This document shows, one piece after another, positions 47,943 through 55,390 of a stretch of DNA of 64,000 nucleotides. The stretch spans positions 1,696,501 through 1,760,500 of the forward strand of contig NZ_CP098360.1 in the NCBI RefSeq assembly GCF_030388245.1, given 5' to 3'. The translations under genes were made by a program, and so were the position numbers. The notes under the pieces are model-generated. The model searched no databases. It saw nothing but the letters and a program-made list of their open reading frames with translations, and was not told the origin of the DNA. The first letter of the stretch is position 1, and each line of letters begins with the position of its first letter. Source of the DNA: Paracoccus sp. TOH. GTDB lineage: Bacteria; Pseudomonadota; Alphaproteobacteria; Rhodobacterales; Rhodobacteraceae.

Positions 47943-47955
47943 TATAGCCCGGCCA
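47943..47955 (+). promoter_or_regulatory. Candidate -10 element giving a leaderless lepA message
   Basis: TATAGC (47943-47948) ends six bases before the lepA ATG, and no Shine-Dalgarno sequence precedes that ATG. If TATAGC is a -10 element, transcription would begin at or next to the start codon. No good -35 element was found. Confidence 0.35.
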
Positions 47956-49754
47956 TGACCGACCTTGACCTCATCCGCAATTTCTCGATCGTGGCCCATA
48001 TCGACCACGGCAAATCCACCTTGGCCGACCGGCTGATCCAGCTGACGGGCACGGTCGCCGAACGCGACATGAAGGCCCAGCTGCTGGACAGCATGGATAT
48101 CGAGCGCGAGCGGGGCATCACCATCAAGGCCAACACCGTCCGGATCGACTATCCGGCCAAGGACGGGCGCACCTATGTGCTGAACCTGATCGACACGCCC
48201 GGCCATGTCGATTTCGCCTATGAGGTCAGCCGCAGCATGCGCGCCGTCGAAGGCAGCCTGCTGGTCGTCGATGCCAGCCAGGGGGTCGAGGCGCAGACCC
48301 TGGCCAATGTCTATCAGGCCATCGACGCCGGTCACGAGATCGTCCCGGTGCTGAACAAGATCGACCTGCCCGCCGCCGAACCCGAGCGGGTCAAGGAAAA
48401 CATCGAGGACGTGATCGGCATCGACGCGTCCGACGCGATCCCGATCTCGGCCAAGACCGGCCTTGGCATCCCCGATGTGCTGGAGGCCATCGTCACCCGC
48501 CTGCCGGCCCCGAAAGGCGACCGCAACGCGCCCCTCAAGGCGATGCTGGTCGATTCATGGTATGACGCCTATCTGGGCGTCGTCGTCATGATCCGCGTCA
48601 TGGACGGCGTGGTGAAAAAGGGCGACCGCATCAAGATGATGCAGACCGGCGCCGTTTACGGCATCGACAAGCTGGCGGTGCTGCGCCCGCAGATGCAGGA
48701 CATCGCCGAGCTGGGCCCGGGCGAGATCGGCGTCTTCACCGCCTCGATCAAGCAGGTCCGCGACACCCGCGTCGGCGACACCATCACCCATGAACGCAAG
48801 GGCGCCGAGGCGCCGCTGCCCGGCTTCAAACCGGCGCAGCCGGTGGTGTTCTGCGGCCTGTTCCCGGTCGATGCCAACGATTTCGAGGCCCTGCGCGACG
48901 CCATCGAGAAACTCGCGCTGAACGACGCCAGCTTCAGCTATGAGATGGAGACCTCGGCGGCGCTTGGCTTCGGCTTCCGCTGCGGTTTCCTGGGGCTTCT
49001 GCATCTCGAGGTGATCCGCGACCGGCTGGAACGCGAATACGATCTGGACCTGATCACCACCGCGCCTTCGGTGGTGTTCAAGCTGCACATGAAGGATGGC
49101 GAGGTGCGCGACCTGCACAACCCCGCCGACATGCCCGACCTGACCTATGTCGACCATATCGAAGAGCCGCGCATCAAGGCCACGATCATGGTGCCCGACG
49201 AATATCTGGGCGACGTGCTGAAACTCTGCCAGGATCGCCGCGGCATCCAGATGGACCTGACCTATGCCGGCAACCGCGCCATGGTGGTCTATGACCTGCC
49301 GCTGGCCGAGGTGGTGTTCGACTTCTACGACCGGCTGAAATCGGTGACCAAGGGCTATGCCAGCTTCGACTACCAGATCAGCGAATATCGCGAGGATTTT
49401 CTGGTCAAGATGTCGATCCTGGTCAATGACGAGCCGGTGGATGCGCTGTCGATCATGGTGCATCGCGACCGCGCCGAATCGCGCGGCCGGGCGATGGTGG
49501 AAAAGCTCAAGGAGCTGATTCCGCGCCACATGTTCAAGATCCCGATTCAGGCCGCCATCGGTTCGCGCGTGATCGCGCGCGAGACGCTCTCGGCGATGCG
49601 CAAGGACGTGACCGCGAAATGCTACGGCGGCGACGCGACGCGCAAGAAGAAGCTGCTGGAGAAGCAGAAGGCCGGCAAGAAGAAGATGCGCCAGTTCGGC
49701 AAGGTCGAGATTCCGCAGACCGCCTTCATCCAGGCGCTGAAGATGGACGGCTGA
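47955..49754 (+). CDS. lepA: Elongation factor 4 (LepA), translational GTPase
   Basis: A 599-residue ribosome-associated GTPase. G motifs: AHIDHGKST (G1), [12 protein letters not shown] (G2), [10 protein letters not shown] (G3) and [10 protein letters not shown] (G4). [26 protein letters not shown] and the C-terminal [23 protein letters not shown] are specific for LepA. Length is standard. The start fits other LepA proteins; the ATG has no obvious ribosome binding site. Confidence 0.97.
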   Translation: MTDLDLIRNFSIVAHIDHGKSTLADRLIQLTGTVAERDMKAQLLDSMDIERERGITIKANTVRIDYPAKDGRTYVLNLIDTPGHVDFAYEVSRSMRAVEGSLLVVDASQGVEAQTLANVYQAIDAGHEIVPVLNKIDLPAAEPERVKENIEDVIGIDASDAIPISAKTGLGIPDVLEAIVTRLPAPKGDRNAPLKAMLVDSWYDAYLGVVVMIRVMDGVVKKGDRIKMMQTGAVYGIDKLAVLRPQMQDIAELGPGEIGVFTASIKQVRDTRVGDTITHERKGAEAPLPGFKPAQPVVFCGLFPVDANDFEALRDAIEKLALNDASFSYEMETSAALGFGFRCGFLGLLHLEVIRDRLEREYDLDLITTAPSVVFKLHMKDGEVRDLHNPADMPDLTYVDHIEEPRIKATIMVPDEYLGDVLKLCQDRRGIQMDLTYAGNRAMVVYDLPLAEVVFDFYDRLKSVTKGYASFDYQISEYREDFLVKMSILVNDEPVDALSIMVHRDRAESRGRAMVEKLKELIPRHMFKIPIQAAIGSRVIARETLSAMRKDVTAKCYGGDATRKKKLLEKQKAGKKKMRQFGKVEIPQTAFIQALKMDG

Positions 49755-49760
49755 GCGGCG

Positions 49761-49782
49761 CGGCGGGGATATCCCGCCGTTC
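49761..49782 (+). terminator. Hairpin after lepA
   Basis: CGGCGGG/CCCGCCG with loop GATAT, followed by TTCC, 6 bases after the lepA stop and just before the 3' end of the convergent gene. It could serve both directions. Confidence 0.55.
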
Positions 49783-49790
49783 CGGGCAGC

Positions 49791-50165
49791 CTATTGCTTG
49801 GGCAACAGGATGACGCCGATGTCCTGCCGGGCGGCCTGCGGATCGTCCGCGTTGATGAACAGGTCGGGCAGGACCTGAAAGCTGGCGGTGGCCGCGGGAT
49901 CGGTCGGCAGTTTCGCGACATAGTTTCCCGGCTGGTCCACCGAGATCGAGAACTCCCCCTCCGCCGAGGTGAAGCCGATATTGCTCGACCAGCCCTGCGC
50001 GGTGCTGGTCCGGTTTTCCAGGACGATCGGATAGCCGGCGACCGGCTGTCCCAAAGCGTCTTTCAGCTTGCCCTGGATAAGGGCCGTTTCCGCGTTTGCC
50101 GGGGTCGTCGGCAACGCCATGGCCAGCAGCGCCGCGGTCAGGGTCGCGCCTCTCATTCCTCTCAT
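49791..50165 (-). CDS. Exported Ig-like/carboxypeptidase-regulatory-like protein
   Basis: A 124-residue protein with a signal peptide (TLTAALLAMALPTTPANA). The mature part reads LIQGKLKDALGQPVAGYPIVLENRT, the pattern of a carboxypeptidase regulatory-like beta-sandwich, then GEFSISVDQPGNYVAKLPTD. The last motif also occurs in the gene upstream. Its ATG overlaps the upstream stop (ATGA); a second ATG lies three codons later. Function unknown; periplasmic or surface location is inferred. Confidence 0.7.
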   Translation of the reverse strand: MRGMRGATLTAALLAMALPTTPANAETALIQGKLKDALGQPVAGYPIVLENRTSTAQGWSSNIGFTSAEGEFSISVDQPGNYVAKLPTDPAATASFQVLPDLFINADDPQAARQDIGVILLPKQ

Positions 50166-50716
50166 TCCATGCCTCCCGGGTCGCCGCTCCGCGTCAGCCG
50201 GCCGGTGAACAGCAGCCGGCTGCTGGTGGCGTCGAATGTCGCGGGGCCTTGCGTGACCGTGTAGACCGGCCGGCCGTCCCCGTCGAACTCGGTCGGCGAC
50301 AGCGCCACGACGCTGTAGGGGCCGGGCTCGTCCACCGACAGTTCGATGGACCCTTTGCCGTCCCTGAAAAGCTCGCTCGAGCCGCGCAGGTAGCGCTGCG
50401 GAAAGGCCGCGACCATGACATAGCTGCCCGAGGGCAGGTCGTCGGTCTCCAGCGTGGCGATCAGCGACATGTTCCTGATCTCGACGGTCGGGTCGAGCTT
50501 CGCGGACACGAAGCCCGCCAGAACGATTCCCAGGGCGATGGCGAAAAGCGACGGATAATTGGTCCGGATCTTGCCGAACCACGGCAGCTCGATCTCGATG
50601 GGATTGCCGTCCTTGTCCAGGATGACCTGCTGTTTCAGCAGCGCGACGATTCCCCCGATCACGCTGACCAGGGCAATGACCAATACGAGCATCAGCAAAA
50701 GCAGGGTGTCCGACAT
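50162..50716 (-). CDS. Membrane protein of unknown function, partner of the 49791 gene
   Basis: A 184-residue protein with two membrane segments (LLLLMLVLVIALVSVIGGIVALL and YPSLFAIALGIVLAGFVSA), separated by a short hydrophilic part containing DKDGNPIEIELPWFG, and an outer C-terminal domain. That domain has GKGSIELSVDEPGPYSVVAL, matching a motif in the next protein. The two genes overlap (ATGA) and form an operon. I do not recognise the family. Confidence 0.72.
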   Translation of the reverse strand: MSDTLLLLMLVLVIALVSVIGGIVALLKQQVILDKDGNPIEIELPWFGKIRTNYPSLFAIALGIVLAGFVSAKLDPTVEIRNMSLIATLETDDLPSGSYVMVAAFPQRYLRGSSELFRDGKGSIELSVDEPGPYSVVALSPTEFDGDGRPVYTVTQGPATFDATSSRLLFTGRLTRSGDPGGME

Positions 50717-50752
50717 GGCGCCCCCCTTGGGCGAACCAAGGCAAGTGCCCGG

Positions 50753-50782
50753 ATCATAGCATGTTTCCGGTTTCGGAACCAA
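50753..50782 (-). promoter_or_regulatory. Candidate promoter with internal palindrome for the 50716 operon
   Basis: On the minus strand TTGGTT (50782-50777) and TATGAT (50758-50753) are 18 bases apart, a plausible sigma-70 promoter with a weak -35. The spacer contains TTCCG-AAAC-CGGAA, a perfect inverted repeat that could be an operator. Confidence 0.4.
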
Positions 50783-50964
50783 TGAATCGTGCAGACCCGC
50801 GATACTGGGATCGCGGGTGCTCGGCGCCCCGAACCCTGGGCGCCCAAGCCCTGGCGCGTGCCCTGCGATGCCGGTGCCGGGTCGCCGCCGGCATGGCTTG
50901 GGCGACGGTTCGCGCGGCCTGCGCCGTCCGTTCCGCCCGGAACGGTGAAAGCCGCGCTACCGGC

Positions 50965-51159
50965 TCAATAGGGCTGCGGCGTCACCGCCGGCGGCGCATA
51001 GGTCGTGGGGGCCTGTCCCATCTGCACCTGGCTGTTCGCCGCCTGGTCGGTCAGCAACGCCCCGGCGCTCTGCATGTCGCGCCCCGCGCCCTGCATGGTC
51101 TCGCAACCCGCGACCGCCATTCCTGCCATCAGCACCCCGATCGTCAGAATCCGGCGCAT
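50965..51159 (-). CDS. Entericidin-like small lipoprotein 1
   Basis: A 64-residue lipoprotein. The signal peptide ends in the lipobox VAGC, followed by ETMQGAGRDMQSAGALLTDQA, the short entericidin-type helix, then a tail rich in Gln, Pro and Tyr. Entericidins are envelope lipoproteins linked to stress and stationary phase. A paralogue with an identical core lies at 51773, on the other side of dksA. Role here unknown. Confidence 0.75.
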   Translation of the reverse strand: MRRILTIGVLMAGMAVAGCETMQGAGRDMQSAGALLTDQAANSQVQMGQAPTTYAPPAVTPQPY

Positions 51160-51380
51160 GCTCGTTCCTTTCTTGCTGCTCGTTTATGCGCCAAGCCTAA
51201 ACCAGCCGGAAAACCCCTCAAACCAGAGGCGGGCATTCGTCGCCGCCATCGGCAAGGAATCTCCCGGTCCCGGGGGCGCTTCCGGCGGATCCCGGCCGAT
51301 GGCGGGAACGGTGCACGAACGGTGTACGCGCCGTGCACCCCCGCTGCACGCCCGGCACGCCCCGGAAAACCGGCCTCGAT

Positions 51381-51422
51381 TTGACGCAAGTCAAGGGCGG
51401 GCCGCCCGGACGCAACGTAAGA
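51381..51422 (+). promoter_or_regulatory. FNR-type box and -10 element before the DksA-like gene
   Basis: TTGAC-GCAA-GTCAA (51381-51394) is a perfect palindrome of the FNR/NNR type. TAAGAT at 51417-51422 is spaced as a -10 element for a promoter with the box at -41.5, giving a start near 51429 and a leader containing GGAGGA. The arrangement matches an FNR-activated class II promoter. Confidence 0.7.
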
Positions 51423-51447
51423 TCGGCCCGTTTCAACGGAGGATCCC

Positions 51448-51768
51448 ATGGACCTGCATGCCCGTAAGATCAGTCTCACCGCGCGCCGCGACGCCATCCT
51501 GGCCGATCTCGCCCGCATCCGGGACGAGCTTGACGATCCCTTGCCCCAGGACTGGGACGATGCCGCGATCGAACAGGAAGATGACCAGGTTCTTCAAGCA
51601 CTTGGCAATGCGGAACAGGCCGAGCTGAAGCGGATCGAGGCGGCGCTGCGCCGCATCGAGACCGGCGATTACGGCTATTGCACCATCTGCGGCGACGACA
51701 TCGCCGCGCCGCGCCTCGACCTGATCCCCGACACGCCCTTCTGCGCGCAATGCGCGCCCCGCGGCTGA
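51448..51768 (+). CDS. DksA/TraR-family zinc-finger regulator
   Basis: A 106-residue protein. The N-terminal helical hairpin contains the acidic segment LPQDWDDAAIEQEDDQVLQ; the C-terminal zinc finger is YCTICGDDIAAPRL...FCAQC (C-x2-C twice). It is shorter than E. coli DksA, like other alphaproteobacterial DksA-like proteins that bind RNA polymerase. The start at 51448 follows GGAGGATCCC. The upstream FNR-type box suggests control by oxygen or nitric oxide. Confidence 0.9.
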   Translation: MDLHARKISLTARRDAILADLARIRDELDDPLPQDWDDAAIEQEDDQVLQALGNAEQAELKRIEAALRRIETGDYGYCTICGDDIAAPRLDLIPDTPFCAQCAPRG

Positions 51769-51772
51769 GGCC

Positions 51773-51916
51773 CTACAGCCCGGACTGCGCCTCCTGGCTC
51801 TCGCGCGTGATGGCTTGTCCGGCGCTCTGCATGTCGCGCCCCGCGCCCTGCACCGTCTGGCACGCCGCCAGCGCCAGCAGGGCGAGAACCGGGGTGACTC
51901 GAAGAATTCGACGCAT
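51773..51916 (-). CDS. Entericidin-like small lipoprotein 2
   Basis: A 47-residue lipoprotein. MRRILRVTPVLALLALAAC gives signal peptide and lipobox, then QTVQGAGRDMQSAGQAITRE. It shares the core GAGRDMQSAG with the gene at 50965, and the DNA of that core is identical over 34 bases (51819-51852 and 51062-51095). It converges on the DksA-like gene with a 4-base gap. I chose the ATG at 51916, directly before the signal peptide. Confidence 0.75.
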   Translation of the reverse strand: MRRILRVTPVLALLALAACQTVQGAGRDMQSAGQAITRESQEAQSGL

Positions 51917-52020
51917 ATTCAATCTCCTGCAAGGATGGGCTCGCGCCTCAACGCCGGCGCCGGCGCGTGGTTCCGCCACATCTTAGCACTTCCTTAACCA
52001 CTTGCGGCTAGGGTCGGTGC

Positions 52021-52329
52021 ATGCGTGTGATTCTGTTTCTTGTCCTGTCGCTTTCGGCCTGTGCCTCGCCGGCGCCGCTATTCCTTGGCGCGACACGGCA
52101 TGACATCACCCTGGACGGCATCCGCTTTGCCGTGTTCCAGAAACCCCATGAGGCCGAGGTGATCCGCCTTGGCTATCTGACACGGCGCGAACGCATGGCG
52201 GTTCCGGAGCTGATGGTGATCGCTGCCGAGCGCACCACCGGCTGCCGAGCGATCCCCAACAGCCTGCGCAGCCGCATCCCCGGCGATACCGGCGAGGCGC
52301 GGCTGTCGCTGCGCTGTCCGCCGGGGTGA
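52021..52329 (+). CDS. Small lipoprotein of unknown function
   Basis: A 102-residue protein with a short signal peptide and lipobox (VILFLVLSLSAC). The mature part has HDITLDGIRFAVFQKPHEAEVIRLGYL and two further Cys (TTGCRAIPNSL and LSLRCPPG) that could pair. No family recognised. It is the last intact gene before the insertion-sequence region. Confidence 0.65.
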   Translation: MRVILFLVLSLSACASPAPLFLGATRHDITLDGIRFAVFQKPHEAEVIRLGYLTRRERMAVPELMVIAAERTTGCRAIPNSLRSRIPGDTGEARLSLRCPPG

Positions 52330-52377
52330 TCCCGATCCGGCGTCCAGGACCGGGACTCATCGTTTTTTGTGCGACCC

Positions 52378-52710
52378 GCATGATTCAGCTTCCGGAAGGG
52401 ACGGATCGATGAGCTTTCATTCCCGGCTGACCGATGCGCAGATGGCGCATCTTCAGCCCTTCTTGCCCAAGGTGAGGAGCGCGGAAATCAGTCCGAGGGA
52501 CGGTTTTTCCACCATCGAGCAAGCCGCGCGTTGATCACCGGGCGCGACGATTGGAATAATATTATTATATAACAATGCATTGTTATGGAAGCGCGCATCG
52601 AAAGAATATGACCAGCCAAGGACGCCCTACGATTGCCGGAAGCGATGGGGCATGAGGATTCGCGTGGATGATGGTCGGGCTGGCGGAGGATGCTGCCGTA
52701 AGAAGAAGCC
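52378..52710 (+). pseudogene. Decayed IS5-family transposase, copy 1
   Basis: ATG at 52409 opens LTDAQMAHLQPFLPKV, the usual start of an IS5-type transposase, but the frame ends after 42 codons. Further pieces follow in shifted frames: ASKEYDQPRTPYDCRKRWG at about 52587-52650 (compare PKEYGPPKTLYNRWKRWG) and MMVGLAEDAA near 52672. The 5' flank from about 52378 matches copy 2 at 54718. No intact ends were identified. Confidence 0.75.
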
Positions 52711-52719
52711 GGTCATGAT

Positions 52720-52870
52720 TGATGGGTCAGATGCGAGTTTCGGCGAGCTTGATCGGTGCGGGAAAGTTGGTGTCGCGCTTCTCGTATCGGGTTACGATGG
52801 TCCCGTAGCTCTTTCCCAGGACGACCGGGTTTTCTGCCGTCAGCAGATGCCGTTCAGAACCCGGCGATCA
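52720..52870 (-). pseudogene. C-terminal fragment of another transposase
   Basis: Read on the minus strand, 52725-52800 encodes TRYEKRDTNFPAPIKLAETRI and a stop, which resembles the end of IS5-type transposases. The upstream part is degraded and no start or second end is visible. Together with copy 1 and the IS427-like element it leaves no intact gene between 52330 and 53010. Confidence 0.5.
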
Positions 52871-53011
52871 CTCACGCGAACAACCCCACGCGGCTCGTGT
52901 GGCAAAGCGCTTCGAAGATCGACCAATCGAAATCGGTAGACTCGTAACGCGGTTGCGCCATGCTGCTCTCCTCTTTGACTGGATTGAATCCGCGATCGGC
53001 ACAGCACGTTA

Positions 53012-53853
53012 GGAAGTGTGGACTCTTGGGATTCTCAAGAGCTTGCAAATCAGATTCAAGGCTGTCTTTTGGAGGCAGCTATGGGAGTTCTGGACCGTCT
53101 GATCCTTCGGGACGATCAGTGGGAGCGGATATCGCACCACATCATCGGCGACGAGCGGACGCGAGGTTCTTCGGGTCGCGACAACCGGATGTTCGTGGAA
53201 GCGGTTCTGTGGATCGTGCGCACCGGTTCGCCCTGGCGCAATCTGCCCGAGGTGTTCGGCGACTGGAACAGCGTCTTCCGTCGTTTCAGCCGCTGGAGTC
53301 ATAAGGGCGTTTGGTGGCGCATCTTCGCGTCGATGTCGGACGATCCGGACTTTGAATACCTGATCGTCGATTCCACCATCATCCGCGCCCATCAGCACGC
53401 CTCGGGCGCAAAAAAGGGGCTGAAGATCAGGCCCTTGGCCGTTCTCGTGGCGGCCTGAGCACCAAGATCCACATGGCCGTGCGCGGACTGGGATGCCCGG
53501 TGGGCTTCACACTCACGGCTGGCCAAAAGGGAGATGCCCCGCAGGCCGATGCGCTGATCGAAGGCTTGCCAGCCGAAGTCGTGCTGGCCGATACAGCCTA
53601 CGACAGCGACCGTCTGCGCAAAGCTATCGCTGACAAAGGCGCTGTCGCAGTCATCCCGAACAATCCCTCACGCTCGCAAACATCCACTCGACAAGCATCT
53701 CTATGCACAGCGCCATCTGGTCGAATGCTGCTTCTCCAAGCTCAAGCAGTTCTGCCGTGTCGCTACTCGCTTCGAGAAAACAGCAAGGCACTATCTCGCC
53801 GTCGTCACTCTCGCAGCAACAATCCTATGGCTCAGATAACTGTCCACACTTCC
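53012..53853 (+). mobile_element. IS427-like IS5-family insertion sequence
   Basis: The element is bounded by GGAAGTGTGGAC (53012-53023) and its exact complement (53842-53853), flanked on both sides by TA, a probable 2-base target duplication. Its 842-bp size and two-frame transposase fit the IS427 group of IS5. The complete ends suggest a fairly recent insertion among older relics. Confidence 0.88.
53081..53839 (+). pseudogene. IS427-like transposase, two frames, with an extra frameshift
   Basis: The first frame starts at ATG 53081 (GGAGG before it) and encodes MGVLDRLILRDDQWERISHH...VDSTIIRAHQHASGA. At AAAAAAG (53410-53416) a programmed -1 shift would lead to GAEDQALGRSRGGLSTKIH and DTAYDSDRLRKAI, the normal fusion route in this group. 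Near 53665-53678 a second, probably mutational, frame change is needed to reach KHPLDKHLYAQRHLVECCFSK and the final ATILWLR stop. The transposase is therefore probably inactive. Confidence 0.8.
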
Positions 53854-53875
53854 TAGGCGTTGACGAGTGCGTAAC

Positions 53876-54643
53876 CTAGGCCAGAAAGTCCGCGACGGCC
53901 TCGGCCACCTCGGCGGGGCGGTCGGCGTGCAGCCAATGCCCGGCACCGGAAATCATCCGGATCTCGGCTTGCGGGAAATGTGCATGGATCGCCTCGCGCT
54001 GCGGCGCCTGGCAATAATCCGAGGTCTCTCCGGTCAGAAACAGCGCCGGCCCGGCGAAGGTGCCCCGGGGGGCCTCGGGCCAGCCGACCAGCAGCGGCAT
54101 CTGATCGCGCAGCGCCACAAGGTTGAACTTCCAGCGTGGCGGATCGGCTTTCAGATCCAGAGATTGCAGCAGAAAGGCCCGCACACCGGCGTCGACGACA
54201 TGCTCGGCCAACCGGGCGTCGGCCTCGGAGCGCAGGCGCAGCCCGGCCAGCTCAGTCGCCTCCATGGCGTCGATATGGCCGGCCTGGTTGTGGCCATAGG
54301 CGAAGGGGGCGATGTCCATGACCACCAGCCGCCGCACCAATTCCGGGCGGGTCAGGGCCAACATCATTGCAGCCTTGCCGCCCATGGAATGGCCCAGCAC
54401 ATCCGCTTGGCCGCCATAGGCCTCGATCACCTCGGCCAGGTCGCCGGCCAGCGCCGGATAGCTGTGGTCGGTGTCGTGAAAGCTGTCACCATGGTTGCGC
54501 ATGTCGACCGCGATTACCCGCCGGGTCTCTCCGAGTCGCCGGGCAAGCCCGCCGAGATTGCGCCCCGACCCGAACAGCCCATGCGCCAGCAGCACCGGCG
54601 GCTGATCCGAATCCACACCTGTAACGATCATGTTCAGCATCAT
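53876..54643 (-). CDS. Alpha/beta-hydrolase esterase, YbfF-like
   Basis: A 255-residue hydrolase. PPVLLAHGLFGSGRNLGGLARRL gives the oxyanion region, VLGHSMGGKAAMMLAL the nucleophile Ser, FLTGETSDYC the likely Asp and ISGAGHWLHADRP the catalytic His. It resembles short-chain acyl esterases such as YbfF. It is complete and apparently functional although bracketed by an insertion sequence and an IS5 relic. Several in-frame ATGs (54643, 54640, 54631) make the exact start uncertain. Confidence 0.88.
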   Translation of the reverse strand: MMLNMIVTGVDSDQPPVLLAHGLFGSGRNLGGLARRLGETRRVIAVDMRNHGDSFHDTDHSYPALAGDLAEVIEAYGGQADVLGHSMGGKAAMMLALTRPELVRRLVVMDIAPFAYGHNQAGHIDAMEATELAGLRLRSEADARLAEHVVDAGVRAFLLQSLDLKADPPRWKFNLVALRDQMPLLVGWPEAPRGTFAGPALFLTGETSDYCQAPQREAIHAHFPQAEIRMISGAGHWLHADRPAEVAEAVADFLA

Positions 54644-54717
54644 GCGTGCAATCTAACGGCACCGGCGAAGCGGCGCCAGAAGCGTCCGGGCTCAGAACCC
54701 ATCGATTTTGCCTGATC

Positions 54718-55035
54718 CTCATGGTTCAGCCTCCGCGCGGAGGTTGATCGATGAGCAATCTCTTCTGGCTGACCGATGCGCGGATGGCGCGCCTTCAGCC
54801 CTTCTTTTCCAATGTGAGGAGATCAGAGAACAGCCCAGGGGGCTTGCCCTGACGAACGGGCAAAAACACGCGTTGGCGGCCGGCGATTTCTAAGTGAAAT
54901 AATCTTCTTCAATCGCAATGGGTTACGGTAATGTGATGCTCCTCTGGAGTATGGCCTGCCGGAGATGCTCTACAATCGTCGAATGTGATGGAGCGACATA
55001 GAGGCTTCGCGCGGATCATGGCCGGGCTGGCCCAT
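54718..55035 (+). pseudogene. Decayed IS5-family transposase, copy 2
   Basis: ATG at 54751 opens LFWLTDARMARLQPFFSNV and stops after 34 codons. Later pieces in other frames are IIFFNRNGLR (about 54900-54930), DAPLEYGLPEMLYNRR (about 54937-54983) and MERHRGFARIMAGLA (54987 on), all in the order of an IS5-type transposase. Both this copy and copy 1 carry a related segment (VRRSENSPGG here, VRSAEISPRD there) right after LQPFF/LQPFL, pointing to a common ancestor. Confidence 0.75.
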
Positions 55036-55385
55036 TTGAGCTGCTTCTGGTTTCGTGGACAGCAGGTTAAGCCAGCATAGCTTGGGCCTCTAACCCCATG
55101 GGGCTGAGACAGTCCAGTTTCGAATATCACCCGCGCGGGCTGTAGAACCACTCGATATAATCGAACACGTCGACATGTGCCTCTTTGCGGATACAGTAAA
55201 TTTTGCGGCTATGTGTTCGGTCTTCAGCGCCGAGAAGAAACCCACCATCACCAAATTTTCCCAGACGTTTTTCGCCCTGCTCATCGAGAAAGTGCTGTCG
55301 TTGTCGGCCAGCAGGCGCTGAAACTGCTCGTTAGTATGTTGCGAACCCTGGTGCAAGTGATAAAGCGGGTCAAGATCAACGGATT
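55036..55385 (-). pseudogene. IS3-family transposase OrfB relic, C-terminal part
   Basis: On the minus strand HQGSQHTNEQFQRLLADND...SMSRAKNVWENLVMVGFFSALKTEHIAA matches the integrase core of IS3 OrfB proteins. A frameshift near 55205 leads to YCIRKEAHVDVFDYIEWFYSPRG and an early stop at 55127. The sequence near 55036-55070 (GGTTTCGTGGACAGCAGG) looks like an IS3-type end. It abuts the 3' end of the flagellar DUF1217 gene. Confidence 0.7.
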
Positions 55386-55390
55386 ATGAC

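Noticed and set aside
52580..52939. A 119-codon open frame as a gene
   Set aside because: Its first part is a piece of an IS5-type transposase and its second part is antisense to another transposase fragment.
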